A stretch of 64,000 nucleotides of DNA from a bacterium. GTDB taxonomy: Bacteria > Arandabacterota > Arandabacteria > Arandabacterales > Arandabacteraceae. The stretch spans positions 1-64,000 of the forward strand of contig JAOZOU010000009.1 in the NCBI GenBank assembly GCA_029933125.1, written 5' to 3'. The notes below the pieces were generated by a model, which did not search any database, had not been told where the DNA came from, and saw nothing but the letters and a program-made list of their open reading frames with translations. Both the position numbers and the translations under genes were made by a program. Below are positions 36,501-44,304 of the stretch, piece by piece (the first letter of the stretch is position 1; every line of letters starts with the position of its first letter).

Positions 36501-36757
36501 AAGACTGCAATCTGTGAAGGGAGGGATTGAAATTCCCTTCCCTCACCAATCGACCTCAATGTCCTTGCTAGCTTGGCCTGGGCATCACGGTAACTTTCAT
36601 ACTTTAAGAGTCGAGTCGATCCGCATTGGGAATCTACAACAACAATCGGCAGGTAGCCCCCACCAACACTTGACGGAGACCCTCCAGCAAGCCTAATTAA
36701 CCCAAGAGTGCACACTGCTGCGAGGAGGACCTGATTGACTTTCGATGAATCCATTCC
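33581..36757 (-). CDS. CHAT-domain protein with TPR repeats, probably exported
   Basis: About 1058 residues. An N-terminal hydrophobic stretch (VLLAAVCTLGLIRLAGG) looks like a signal peptide. A long array of TPR-like helical repeats follows (for example AEAQGYLSQARYLSQ, AERLYEEALAIFD, YGEAMPMYEKAIAMQKAL). The C-terminal CHAT (caspase-HetF-associated) domain holds the likely catalytic His in HLATHGYHL and Cys in VVLSGCETATG. CHAT proteins are caspase-like proteases or scaffolds, some activated by partner proteins. ATG at 36757 is used because AGGGAGG and a promoter lie just upstream. The longer frame to 37210 runs antisense into the sigma gene. Divergent ECF sigma and anti-sigma genes suggest co-regulation. 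Confidence 0.88.
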   Translation of the reverse strand, partial: GMDSSKVNQVLLAAVCTLGLIRLAGGSPSSVGGGYLPIVVVDSQCGSTRLLKYESYRDAQAKLARTLRSIGEGREFQSLPSQIAVLAAFYLQYGGHEELSSLYGKLERLITRTPPSELREQALPLLTYLGEIGTELGHYAEAQGYLSQARYLSQNYPDPCWEAHIDLALAHLAVAQGYYTRAQDWLDESRFLLEISDRADSVTLAHTLNLQGLIDTYKLDYLSAEYHLLEARRLLGISLGYWHPFVASTITNMARLRYCQANLVEAERLYEEALAIFDRTSPAMNTHRLEAMLGFARVLVASQRFDQAHVVLKDALGRGEVGLGPNHPGIGMVLAELGSLNYELRSNNHTKYIRMAIDNLERAIAILNKPFSPQHPALLRAIAALATVYRYIHDYSRAESLCASAIASCETEAETASPAIVSILMTLANCYRDERRYGEAMPMYEKAIAMQKALGSLGPDATMNLLDLSRFHRMRGDVRAAWDAALETLELGWQTVADQILLMPEREALKYREVQLACVDRLLTTYFDLPEREEHATLEVADAVLQSKGGVTDLLAQRHALRGTTDYATAVVDSLSLIHQQISVLYTSEIPSSKDLETMLKNLRKRKERLERRLASLIADHADAAQVLDTSVAKVLSALRRFPMRTTVVEYFKYQYWVEPNGYFFRYLALVLTSDSEVRIVQLGDAADIDFAVRLYCHHMRKLADSRSGPTLEDMEYYTRLGRRLYEILVEPIEGHLEGSDLVIICSDAEISRISFAGLIAGDGKYLIEHYPVHYIAAARDLLALGKNPKRGKGLLAIGAPDYDALPERGALKPELDLLEHGQTSIPCKERFNIVVPPLPESRREVEAVAHRWREVTGEPAYIYVGKDATEERVKADAPGKRVLHLATHGYHLASCSPGKIYPSADRVSINPDSLNPLVLSGLFLARANLHGRGFENPMIDDGTLTSEEILALDLRGTDLVVLSGCETATGELEDAEGVYGPVRAFRLAGARTIIGAMWPVSDRLAAEVCSAIYSTPPENIAFTLNAVELKVLKELRSHGMIDHPVRWAAFVSSGDWR

Positions 36758-36782
36758 TCCCTGCCTTTGCTTTTCGAGAAAA

Positions 36783-36811
36783 CGCATACCATGCACTATT
36801 TGGGATGTCAA
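36783..36811 (-). promoter_or_regulatory. Promoter of the CHAT gene (TTGACA-N17-TATGCG, extended -10)
   Basis: A perfect TTGACA (36811-36806), 17 bases ending in TGG, and TATGCG (36788-36783) face leftward. The start would be near 36776, about 20 bases before the ATG at 36757. Confidence 0.6.
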
Positions 36812-36875
36812 GCCTGCCAACTCGGATGTGCCCGTCCCAACGCCATAAACAATATTGCACTCCATGCGATTAAGC

Positions 36876-36904
36876 TTGAAGATATGGCGTTCGTGAGGTA
36901 ACAT
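36876..36904 (+). promoter_or_regulatory. Promoter of the ECF sigma/anti-sigma genes (TTGAAG-N17-TAACAT)
   Basis: TTGAAG at 36876-36881, 17 bases, and TAACAT at 36899-36904. The start would be near 36911, followed by GGAGGG at 36955-36960. Autoregulation by the sigma factor is possible but cannot be judged from one site. Confidence 0.5.
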
Positions 36905-36967
36905 TTGCAGTAGCACACGGTTCCTGCTCGGATCTGCTACGAAAGAGAGCTGGCGGAGGGCAGACTC

Positions 36968-37510
36968 ATCGACTTCTCGCTCGAAGATAAGGACACCCGG
37001 GAAACCGTCAGGCAATGGATTCAGCCTGTGGTAAGAAGTCCAAGGTGGTATCAGCGCATCAAGCACGAAGAGCAGGATATTTACAATGAAGTTATGTTGA
37101 GATTCCTGATTGCATGTCAGAAAGGCCGCGTCGATACTGCAAGAGATCCCAGGCCTTATGTTCAGAAAATTGCCTTTCACGTCTGCGTTGACTGGATCAG
37201 GCGTAACCATCGAGAGGTCCCTTTCGACGACATCACCGAAGAGATTAGCAGGAAGCTTTTCAGGCGTGAGCCCAGTATTCTCGAAAAGCTCACACGTGAT
37301 GAAACGGTTGAGGTTCTAGTGGAGCTGATTGGAACCTTGCCTGAGAAATGCCGAAATATATTACGGATGACATTTTATGAAGAAAAATCAGAGAAGGCGA
37401 TTGCAGATGCTCTTGGTGTACCCGTTGGAACCGTAAAATCTAGAAAGTCGAGATGCCTCGACAAGCTCAGGCATCTCTTGAAAGGAAAAGACAATCAAGC
37501 TATGGATTAG
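36968..37510 (+). CDS. ECF-family RNA polymerase sigma factor, start codon uncertain
   Basis: About 180 residues. Region 2 is visible as DIYNEVMLRFLIACQ and VQKIAFHVCVDWIRRNHRE, and region 4 as LPEKCRNILRMTFYEEKSEK with the helix-turn-helix AIADALGVPVGTVKSRKSR. The only standard start in frame is GTG at 37028, but it has no ribosome-binding site and cuts into region 2. The frame stays open back to 36914 and encodes sigma-like residues (DFSLEDKDTRETVRQWIQPV). GGAGGG at 36955-36960 points to an ATC codon at 36968, so I place the start there tentatively. The gene is followed by an anti-sigma gene and is divergent from the CHAT gene. Confidence 0.8.
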   Translation: MDFSLEDKDTRETVRQWIQPVVRSPRWYQRIKHEEQDIYNEVMLRFLIACQKGRVDTARDPRPYVQKIAFHVCVDWIRRNHREVPFDDITEEISRKLFRREPSILEKLTRDETVEVLVELIGTLPEKCRNILRMTFYEEKSEKAIADALGVPVGTVKSRKSRCLDKLRHLLKGKDNQAMD

Positions 37511-37586
37511 AAAACGATCGGAATTGAGGATCGATGCTTTGTAGAAGGAGCATTCATGGCGTGAGAATCTGAAGTGAGGTTGGGAT

Positions 37587-38669
37587 GTGTATGCGCAGGG
37601 TAGCAGGCATGTAGCAGATTTACTTGACGATTACATCAATAGAAAACTCAATGATTCTCAATCCAAAGTGGTCGAGGCCCATGTAGCTACCTGTAAGGCC
37701 TGTGCCGTTGAGCTTGCCTTCAGGCTGGCAGTAGCCAAAGCCACGAAAAGGTACTATGCGAGGCAATCTCTCGACCACGTGGATACCGCCATTCTGGCAG
37801 ATCTTGCCCTGGGAGGGCATAATCTCAGCCCCGAATCGAAGAACAAAGCTCTCGAGCATATCGCCTCATGCCCCCAGTGCCGGAAACACTATGAGACAGC
37901 AAAGGGTGTTGCCGATGATCTTAATCTGGAGCCGATCCCGTCTCCCAGTGAGTCCCATCCCGGGCCTGACCTTGCGAAGGAATCTGAGATGCGGCGTGGC
38001 CTCATGGTAAGAAACTTCTTTTTGTTTCTATTCGGAAGATGGCGTTATGCTGCCGTAGCCTTTGCCGCTGCTTTCTTAACCTTTGCAATCATCGAACTAA
38101 GCAAGCCATCGTATCCTCCAGGGATAACATCCAGCCCTTCCCTTGGGGAAGGCTCCTCACAGCCCTTTGCAACATCACAGGTCCGAGGAGTAAAGTCCCC
38201 GCCTGAGAAGGCTCTCTCTGAGACAGGTGCGGCTACTTCTCCTACCTCAACGATCGGAGCCACCTTGCCCCCAAGAGTGCTATACTTTGATGCGGGAACA
38301 AAGGTGGGACCCGACGAAGAACTTGACTTAGCCAGACTGGAGGTAACAGCTCGGGTGGTTACACTCGCAAGGCAAGAGAATCTGCTTCTTATAATCGAAC
38401 GCCCACGAGAGCTTGTAGGCAAGACCATCGGCTGTGTTCAGATCTACAAAGTCGAAGGCTCGGCAGCCATCTTAGAAACTGAGTGGAGTAAGTTTGCGAT
38501 TCCAAGGGAAGGGAAAATCCCCCTGATGATACCCTCAGAAATTCTTCAACCCGGCACTTACGCAATCTCAGTCCAGCCTACCGAACCAGACCAGACTGCA
38601 ACCTTCTTCCCTGTCAAGGTGAACCTGGAGTCGGCATATTCTTCCGAACAGAAGGAATCCTCAAAGTAA
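37587..38669 (+). CDS. Transmembrane anti-sigma factor with two zinc-finger (zf-HC2-like) domains
   Basis: A 360-residue protein directly after the ECF sigma gene. The cytoplasmic N-terminus has two His-x3-Cys-x2-Cys modules (EAHVATCKACAVEL near residue 37 and LEHIASCPQCRKHY near residue 97), the pattern of zinc-binding anti-sigma domains that hold ECF factors. One membrane helix follows (YAAVAFAAAFLTFAIIEL, near residue 155). The C-terminal part of about 190 residues is probably periplasmic, with a Ser/Pro-rich linker and a beta-rich sensor-like domain (ARLEVTARVVTLARQENLLL). The start is GTG at 37587. The 3' end overlaps convergent mobB by 56 bases. Confidence 0.85.
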   Translation: MYAQGSRHVADLLDDYINRKLNDSQSKVVEAHVATCKACAVELAFRLAVAKATKRYYARQSLDHVDTAILADLALGGHNLSPESKNKALEHIASCPQCRKHYETAKGVADDLNLEPIPSPSESHPGPDLAKESEMRRGLMVRNFFLFLFGRWRYAAVAFAAAFLTFAIIELSKPSYPPGITSSPSLGEGSSQPFATSQVRGVKSPPEKALSETGAATSPTSTIGATLPPRVLYFDAGTKVGPDEELDLARLEVTARVVTLARQENLLLIIERPRELVGKTIGCVQIYKVEGSAAILETEWSKFAIPREGKIPLMIPSEILQPGTYAISVQPTEPDQTATFFPVKVNLESAYSSEQKESSK

Positions 38670-39300
38670 GTTCAATTGTCTCAGGTTTCTCAATCCGCTT
38701 TAGAGTGGTAACGAAGCCTGTGATGACACCAGTTAGTGACTTTTGCACAAAGTCATTCATAGCCACTGGCTTCCCATTGACGATAAGATTTATATGGCCC
38801 CCTTTGGGCTTAAGGATTCCCCGCTTGAGAAGAAATTCCCCGAGTGCGTCAATTTCGTCAAAACCGAAACTTTCGTGCTCCCCTTGCTGCTTAGACTCAG
38901 TGACAACGGCAACAATCTGACTGAGGCCCTCGGGAGCGCTTTGACCACTCTTTACGAGAATCTTGGGCATCTCCTCCTGCTTGAAGCCCTCAATTATCAC
39001 GAGATCATATATGCCAAGAAACCTCGAGACAGCTTCCTGCCAGTCAAGCGATTCGGGTATGAAGACGAGAGAAACATTTTCGGATACCACAATAGAAGCG
39101 CGAGCTCCAGCAGCGAGATGCCTTTCTGAATCTGTTGAGCGATTGAGCTTAAGATCTTCAGTCGTGTGTTTTAGCGTCCCCACCCTGAGCCCCTTCCTGT
39201 TAAAGAACCCAACCAGTCCCTCGACTACCCTGGTCTTGCCACTGTCCTTCCAGCCAACTACTCCTATCACTCTTCCCTCAAGCGTGGATAGCATCTTCAC
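38614..39300 (-). CDS. mobB: MobB-like molybdopterin-guanine dinucleotide GTPase with C-terminal extension
   Basis: A 228-residue protein. P-loop GVVGWKDSGKTRVVEGLVGF, then GTLKHTT, and YDLVIIEGFKQEEMPKI fit MobB, which binds GTP and assists MGD cofactor synthesis. Beyond the usual length of about 165 there is an extra module (GGHINLIVNGKPVAMNDFVQ). GTG at 39300 overlaps the ispG stop (GGTGA) with GAGGAG upstream. No other molybdenum cofactor gene is in the window. Confidence 0.85.
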   Translation of the reverse strand: MKMLSTLEGRVIGVVGWKDSGKTRVVEGLVGFFNRKGLRVGTLKHTTEDLKLNRSTDSERHLAAGARASIVVSENVSLVFIPESLDWQEAVSRFLGIYDLVIIEGFKQEEMPKILVKSGQSAPEGLSQIVAVVTESKQQGEHESFGFDEIDALGEFLLKRGILKPKGGHINLIVNGKPVAMNDFVQKSLTGVITGFVTTLKRIEKPETIELTLRIPSVRKNMPTPGSP

Positions 39301-40394
39301 CGTCTCCTCGGCTTGCCCCTCCGTTTGACAACCTGCTTCATCTCTTTGAGCAATGCATCAACAGCCTTAGATGGTGTTACCTTCTTTATGATCTCACCTT
39401 TTCTAAAGATTAGAGCTGTGCCCTTGCCAGCTGCAATCCCGACATCGGCTTCACGAGCCTCACCAGGCCCGTTTACCACGCACCCCATGATTGCAACAAC
39501 CGTTGGCTCCTTGACTTTGGCAAGTTTCTTCTCAACCTGCCTCACAATTCTCATAAGATCTATTTCGCATCTGCCGCATGTTGGGCATGAGATTATGATT
39601 GGACCTTTCTGGCGAAGCATTAGTGCTTTGAGTATCTCATGGCCAACCTTGACCTCTTCCTCTGGTGGAGCTGTGAGACTCACCCTGATAGTGTCCCCAA
39701 TCCCCTCGGCAAGCAGCGTTCCAATTCCAACAGCTGATCTTATGATGCCCGATGGCGGAGGACCAGCCTCGGTAACACCAACATGAAGAGGATAGCGGAA
39801 GCGGTTGGCTATCATCCGATAGGTTTCAATTGTGACCTGAACACGCGATGACTTGGCCGATAGGATGATTTCAGTAAAACCAATATCCTCAAGTAGGCTC
39901 ACTGTTCGTGAGATACTTTCAACAAGAGCTTCCGGGATTGGAGTACCATATTTCTGTAAGAGCGGCTTCTCAAGCGAGCCTGCATTGACACCGACCCTTA
40001 CAGGGACCCCATGGCGTCTTGCAGCTTCAACAGTTCTTATGATGTGTTCACGGCCACCAATGTTGCCAGGGTTTATTCTTATGCAGTCGACACCCGCCTC
40101 AAGTGCCATAAGCGCAAGCTTATAGTTGAAATGGATGTCAGCAATTATCGGAATCTTCACCTTCTGCTTTATCGCAGCAAGCGCCTCGGCTGCTTCATAG
40201 TCAGGTACAGCTATACGCACCATATCACAGCCTACTTTCTCAAGACTCTTTATCTGCCTTAGCGTCGCCTTGACATCGCGTGTATCAGTCTTGGTCATCG
40301 TTTCAACGGCGATAGGCGAACCACCACCAATTGGTACATCACCAACGTAAACCGTCCTTGTCATTCTTCTCACATATGATTCTCTCAGATGCAA
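39297..40394 (-). CDS. ispG: 4-hydroxy-3-methylbut-2-en-1-yl diphosphate synthase
   Basis: A 365-residue 4Fe-4S enzyme of the MEP isoprenoid pathway converting MEcPP to HMBPP. It has the barrel start VGDVPIGGGSPIAVETMTKT, DIHFNYKLALMALEAGVDCI, RINPGNIG, and the cluster cysteines in ISCPTCGRCEID and IMGCVVNGPGEA. The start is TTG at 40394, 7 bases after AAGGAGG. It lies 16 bases after thiL and overlaps mobB. With ispD and ispF it shows that this organism uses the MEP route. Confidence 0.96.
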   Translation of the reverse strand: MHLRESYVRRMTRTVYVGDVPIGGGSPIAVETMTKTDTRDVKATLRQIKSLEKVGCDMVRIAVPDYEAAEALAAIKQKVKIPIIADIHFNYKLALMALEAGVDCIRINPGNIGGREHIIRTVEAARRHGVPVRVGVNAGSLEKPLLQKYGTPIPEALVESISRTVSLLEDIGFTEIILSAKSSRVQVTIETYRMIANRFRYPLHVGVTEAGPPPSGIIRSAVGIGTLLAEGIGDTIRVSLTAPPEEEVKVGHEILKALMLRQKGPIIISCPTCGRCEIDLMRIVRQVEKKLAKVKEPTVVAIMGCVVNGPGEAREADVGIAAGKGTALIFRKGEIIKKVTPSKAVDALLKEMKQVVKRRGKPRRR

Positions 40395-40410
40395 TTTGCT
40401 ACCTCCTTAG

Positions 40411-41415
40411 TCAGGCTCGCTTGAAGTGATCAAATCCCTTAGGCTCGAGCAGCTGCGCTCCGCCTTTTGAGCTGAGTTTTACGCCTTCGCCCTTGACGGT
40501 CACCGTTCCAATTGGAGTCACCGCCAGATTGAGCTCATCGGCTAAACGGTCAATCTTTGCCTCTGAAGCTTTGGGCAGTGTAAAGAGAAGCTCGTATTCC
40601 TCACCGCTTGATAGGGCATGAGAAAGAGCCTCATCACGCTTGCCGAAATATTCCATCACACCTTCACCAACGGGTATGGCTTCGGCATCAAGCACGGCTC
40701 CAACTCCACTCGCATCGAGAATATGCCAGAGATCGGAGAGTAAACCGTCGCTTATATCTATCATCGAGGAAGGATTGAGTTCGGCAATTATCTTGCGAGC
40801 CTCAGTGAGGCGCGGTCTGGGTCTACGAAAATGCTCAATTGCTTTTCTGGCAGCATCGCTTTCAACCTGTGCGTTCTCCTCAAGATAGTGCAGCCCAAGC
40901 CAAGCATCACCAAGCGTACCTGTCACTACAATAAGATCCCCATGGCGAGCTCCTGACCGCAGAACAATCTCATCACGTTCACATGTGCCTGAGAGTGTTA
41001 CCGAGATGGCAAATGGACCGATAGTATGCACAATGTCACCGCCAACGATAGTTACCTCATAGGCGCTGGAAAGTTCATCCATGCCATCATAGATTTCATC
41101 CACCTGCTTTGCTGTAAAGTCATCGGGCAGAAACAAGGTTACAAGAGCATGCCTTGGAAGAGCACCCGTTGCAGCTATGTCACTTACATTTACGGCGAGC
41201 ACCTTCCAACCGACATCCCTCATAGTCAACCAGCCTGACTTAAAGTGGGTTCCTTCTACAAGGCAGTCGGTTGTAAGAACCTCGAGAATCTCACCACGCC
41301 TTATGACGGCGCAGTCATCACCAATGCCTACGATAACATCCTCATCAGGATGTGTCTGCCTCGCCTTGATACGATCGATAAGCCCAAATTCGCCAATCTC
41401 GCTTATCTTGCCCAT
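40411..41415 (-). CDS. thiL: Thiamine-monophosphate kinase
   Basis: A 334-residue PurM/ThiL-fold kinase that makes thiamine diphosphate. It has GIGDDCAVIRRGE, VLTTDCLVEGTHF, VNVSDIAATGALPRHALVTL, VTGTLGDAWLGL, SMIDISDGLLSDL and SSGEEYELLF. Length is typical. The ATG follows GAGGCTAAA. It belongs to the acpS-nnr-M20-thiL-ispG-mobB string. Confidence 0.95.
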   Translation of the reverse strand: MGKISEIGEFGLIDRIKARQTHPDEDVIVGIGDDCAVIRRGEILEVLTTDCLVEGTHFKSGWLTMRDVGWKVLAVNVSDIAATGALPRHALVTLFLPDDFTAKQVDEIYDGMDELSSAYEVTIVGGDIVHTIGPFAISVTLSGTCERDEIVLRSGARHGDLIVVTGTLGDAWLGLHYLEENAQVESDAARKAIEHFRRPRPRLTEARKIIAELNPSSMIDISDGLLSDLWHILDASGVGAVLDAEAIPVGEGVMEYFGKRDEALSHALSSGEEYELLFTLPKASEAKIDRLADELNLAVTPIGTVTVKGEGVKLSSKGGAQLLEPKGFDHFKRA

Positions 41416-41536
41416 TTTAGCCTCTTGTTCCCATTTGACCGGGCTCTTTGCAAGCCGGAAGCCGCCACGATTGCATTTCCTATCGACTTAACTTCAGACC
41501 TCATGCGGCGAACTCCATCCCTTTCACAAGCAAGCC

Positions 41537-42748
41537 TCAAGACGAAGATTCGAGCCATCTATAGGCAGAGTAAGCCAGGGCAGTCACCCCAACCCTTAAG
41601 GCACTTTCATCAATGTCAAACCTGGGATGGTGGAGCTCGAAAACTTTCCCTTTGCGCCGGTTCATGATGCCAACAAAGAGCACTGTCCCTGGCACCTTCC
41701 GAGCATAGTAGGCAAAATCCTCTCCACCCATTTCAAATTCAGTCGTTTGCTTGACATTTGCCTTCCCCAAAAGATCGCGACATGCCTGCTCGGAAAGTTG
41801 AGTTAGTGCGTCGTCGCAGACAACCGCTGGATAACCACAGATGTAGTCGAGCTTGGCCTTGGCACCAAAACTTGCACATGTTGCATCGAGAATCTGTGAA
41901 AGCATGCGTCGAACCTTCCTACGCATCCTCTCACTTCGCGTACGGACAGTTCCCTCGAGGTGTACAGTGTCTGCAATGATGTTGTCACGATAGCCGCCCG
42001 CAATCTTTCCGATCGATACGACAACACTTTCAAGGGCTGAGACCCTTCGCGAGACGATTGTCTGCACATGGGTCATGAAATAAGCTGCAACAACGATGGC
42101 ATCAATTCCTGAATGAGGCGAAGAGCCATGCCCGCCCTTTCCTTTGATGGTTATCTTGAAGTCATCAGCCGCAGCTGAGATCGCTCCGCGATTGAATCCA
42201 ACCTTGCCCGATGGGATTGATGCACTCACGTGGGTACCGATTATCGCATGCACCACGGGTTTCTCGAGTACACCTCTTCTTATGAGTTCGAGAGCGCCAC
42301 CAGGTGGACTCTCCTCGGCTGGCTGGAAGATGAGCTTTATCCTACCTGGAAGATCCTTTCCCAATTGTTTAAGCAGCCAGCCAGCACCCCATACCATCGT
42401 CATGTGAGCATCATGACCACAGGCGTGCATGTAGCCCTTGTTGCGAGACTTAAAAGGTAGATCAGTTTGCTCATCCATACTCAAGGCATCCATGTCAGCA
42501 CGAAGAGCTATAGTTTTTCTCCCACTGCCTTCGACAATGCCAACGACGCCTGTCGTTCCAGCAATACGCTCGTGCGGTATGCGCACCTGTTTGAGCAAGG
42601 AGCAGATCTTTGCCTGGGTCTTGTGCTCCTCAAATGAAGGCTCGGGTATTTGGTGTAGAGCTCTTCTTGTTGCAATGAACTTTGCCTCAAGGTTCTTGCT
42701 AAGGCTTAGTAGCCTCTCCTTCACATCATCTTTACCGGCTTTTCTCAT
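41537..42748 (-). CDS. M20-family metal-dependent amidohydrolase
   Basis: A 403-residue M20D-type peptidase/amidohydrolase, similar to N-acyl-L-amino acid amidohydrolases. It has the metal ligands in YMHACGHDAHMTMV, the Glu pair in FQPAEESPPGGA, TIKGKGGHGSSPHSGIDAI in the dimerisation domain, and MGGEDFAYYARKVPGT near the end. GGAGAG precedes the ATG, which lies 2 bases after the nnr stop. The substrate is unknown. Confidence 0.93.
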   Translation of the reverse strand: MRKAGKDDVKERLLSLSKNLEAKFIATRRALHQIPEPSFEEHKTQAKICSLLKQVRIPHERIAGTTGVVGIVEGSGRKTIALRADMDALSMDEQTDLPFKSRNKGYMHACGHDAHMTMVWGAGWLLKQLGKDLPGRIKLIFQPAEESPPGGALELIRRGVLEKPVVHAIIGTHVSASIPSGKVGFNRGAISAAADDFKITIKGKGGHGSSPHSGIDAIVVAAYFMTHVQTIVSRRVSALESVVVSIGKIAGGYRDNIIADTVHLEGTVRTRSERMRRKVRRMLSQILDATCASFGAKAKLDYICGYPAVVCDDALTQLSEQACRDLLGKANVKQTTEFEMGGEDFAYYARKVPGTVLFVGIMNRRKGKVFELHHPRFDIDESALRVGVTALAYSAYRWLESSS

Positions 42749-42750
42749 TC

Positions 42751-44304
42751 TTAACTCTCCGGTGAAAGAATCGATGCTATCGCATTGGGAATGCGCTCGG
42801 CAAGCTCTCCTGCCAGGAAACCATAGTAGCCCTTCTCATCCAGCAGCATGTCTCCAAGGAGACCATGGATGAAAACACCTGCGCAGGCAGCTTCAAGTGG
42901 AACGGTCCCCTGCGCAAGCAATCCAGCGATAATTCCTGTAAGTACATCGCCTGAACCCGCTGTTGCAAGTCCCTGATTACCGGTTGGATTTATGAAGACG
43001 TAGCCATCGGGTGAGGCTATGAAACTCGGTGCACCTTTGAGAACAAGAATCAAGCCAAGTTCCTCGGCAACTTTGCGTGAGAACTCAATCGGGCCAGCCA
43101 GAATTTCGCTCTTTTCTTTGCCGAGAAGCCTGGCTGCTTCACCTGCATGGGGCGTGAGCACAAGAGGAAAATCAAGGCCTTTGAGAAGCTCGCTTTGTCC
43201 AGCAAATGCATTGATCCCATCCGCATCCAGCACACATGGCTTACCTAGAGTGGGAACGATTTCTCTTATGAGCTCAGCCGTCTCAGCATTCTGCGACAGC
43301 CCAGGACCGATTGCTACCGCATCTGCTCTTGCAACAAAATCGAGAAGCTTGGACTTGGCTCTCTCCGCAAGCGTACCCTCGTGTGTTTCCTCAACAGGTA
43401 AGGTCATCACCTCAGTTAGTTTGACCTCAAGAATTGTATTGAGACTTTTGGGCACAGCGAGTGTAACAAGACCTGCACCAGCCTTGAGCGCCGATATAGA
43501 GGTCAGGGTTGCGGCGCCTGTAAAACCAGTTGAGCCGCAAATTGCCGCGACGAATCCACATGTCCACTTGTGAGCCTGAGGAGATCGATCGGGCAGAGCG
43601 GTAACAACATCTGAGCGCGTGAGGATAAAAGTCTTAAGCCCCGCCTTCACGATGACCTCGGGAGGAACACCGATGTCATGAACAATTACTTCACCAGTAA
43701 GAGACCTTCCAGGGAAGAGCAGGTGTCCTCGTTTGGGTAGCGCCATTGTAACAGTGAGATCTGCTCCAACTGCAAGTGACGCCTCCCCGGTTGAAGAGTT
43801 GACTCCTGATGGAACATCGATGGCAACCTTTATCCCTGGCGCCGCGTTTATCATCTCTATAGCCTGCCTTGCAAGCCCTCGCGGCTCCCCCTCGAAGCCG
43901 GTGCCGAAGATGGCATCCACAACAAGAGCAGCTTTCTGGAGGGAGGCTTCGAGATCGCTCAGATTGTCCTTATCCACTTCCCTGACTTTCACACCTGAAT
44001 TCTGGCATTTCTTCAAATGGAAAGCAGCATCACCTTTAACATCCTTTATCTTCCCAAGAAGATAGGTCTTTACAGCATAGCCCTTACGCTTAAGAAGGCG
44101 CGAGACAACGAAGCCGTCACCACCATTGTTGCCCTTGCCGCACACAACGACAATAGATAATCGCTTCTTTGGCTTGAAACTTCGGATTATCTCCTCAGCC
44201 ACACCTCGGCCCGCATTGTCCATGAGTTTGGAACCTGGCACGAAGTCCCGAATTGTCTCTTCATCGATCCTTCGCATCTCTTGAGCAGTTACAACAGGGA
44301 TCAA
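42751..44304 (-). CDS. nnr: Bifunctional NAD(P)H-hydrate epimerase/dehydratase
   Basis: A 517-residue repair enzyme. The N-terminal NnrE half epimerises damaged NAD(P)HX (GKGNNGGDGFVVSRLLKRKG, AIDVPSGVNSSTGEA). The C-terminal NnrD half dehydrates S-NAD(P)HX with ADP or ATP (GSTGFTGAATLTSISALKAG, AIGPGLSQN, LDADGINAFAG, LTPHAGEAARLL, GLATAGSGDVLTGIIAGLLA). The start is TTG at 44304 after GGAGGTGCAAAG, overlapping the acpS stop (AGTTGA). Confidence 0.96.
   Translation of the reverse strand: MIPVVTAQEMRRIDEETIRDFVPGSKLMDNAGRGVAEEIIRSFKPKKRLSIVVVCGKGNNGGDGFVVSRLLKRKGYAVKTYLLGKIKDVKGDAAFHLKKCQNSGVKVREVDKDNLSDLEASLQKAALVVDAIFGTGFEGEPRGLARQAIEMINAAPGIKVAIDVPSGVNSSTGEASLAVGADLTVTMALPKRGHLLFPGRSLTGEVIVHDIGVPPEVIVKAGLKTFILTRSDVVTALPDRSPQAHKWTCGFVAAICGSTGFTGAATLTSISALKAGAGLVTLAVPKSLNTILEVKLTEVMTLPVEETHEGTLAERAKSKLLDFVARADAVAIGPGLSQNAETAELIREIVPTLGKPCVLDADGINAFAGQSELLKGLDFPLVLTPHAGEAARLLGKEKSEILAGPIEFSRKVAEELGLILVLKGAPSFIASPDGYVFINPTGNQGLATAGSGDVLTGIIAGLLAQGTVPLEAACAGVFIHGLLGDMLLDEKGYYGFLAGELAERIPNAIASILSPES

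Noticed and set aside
36758-37210. N-terminal extension of the CHAT frame
   Set aside because: It runs antisense through the sigma factor gene and includes the CHAT promoter; ribosome-binding site and signal peptide support the start at 36757.
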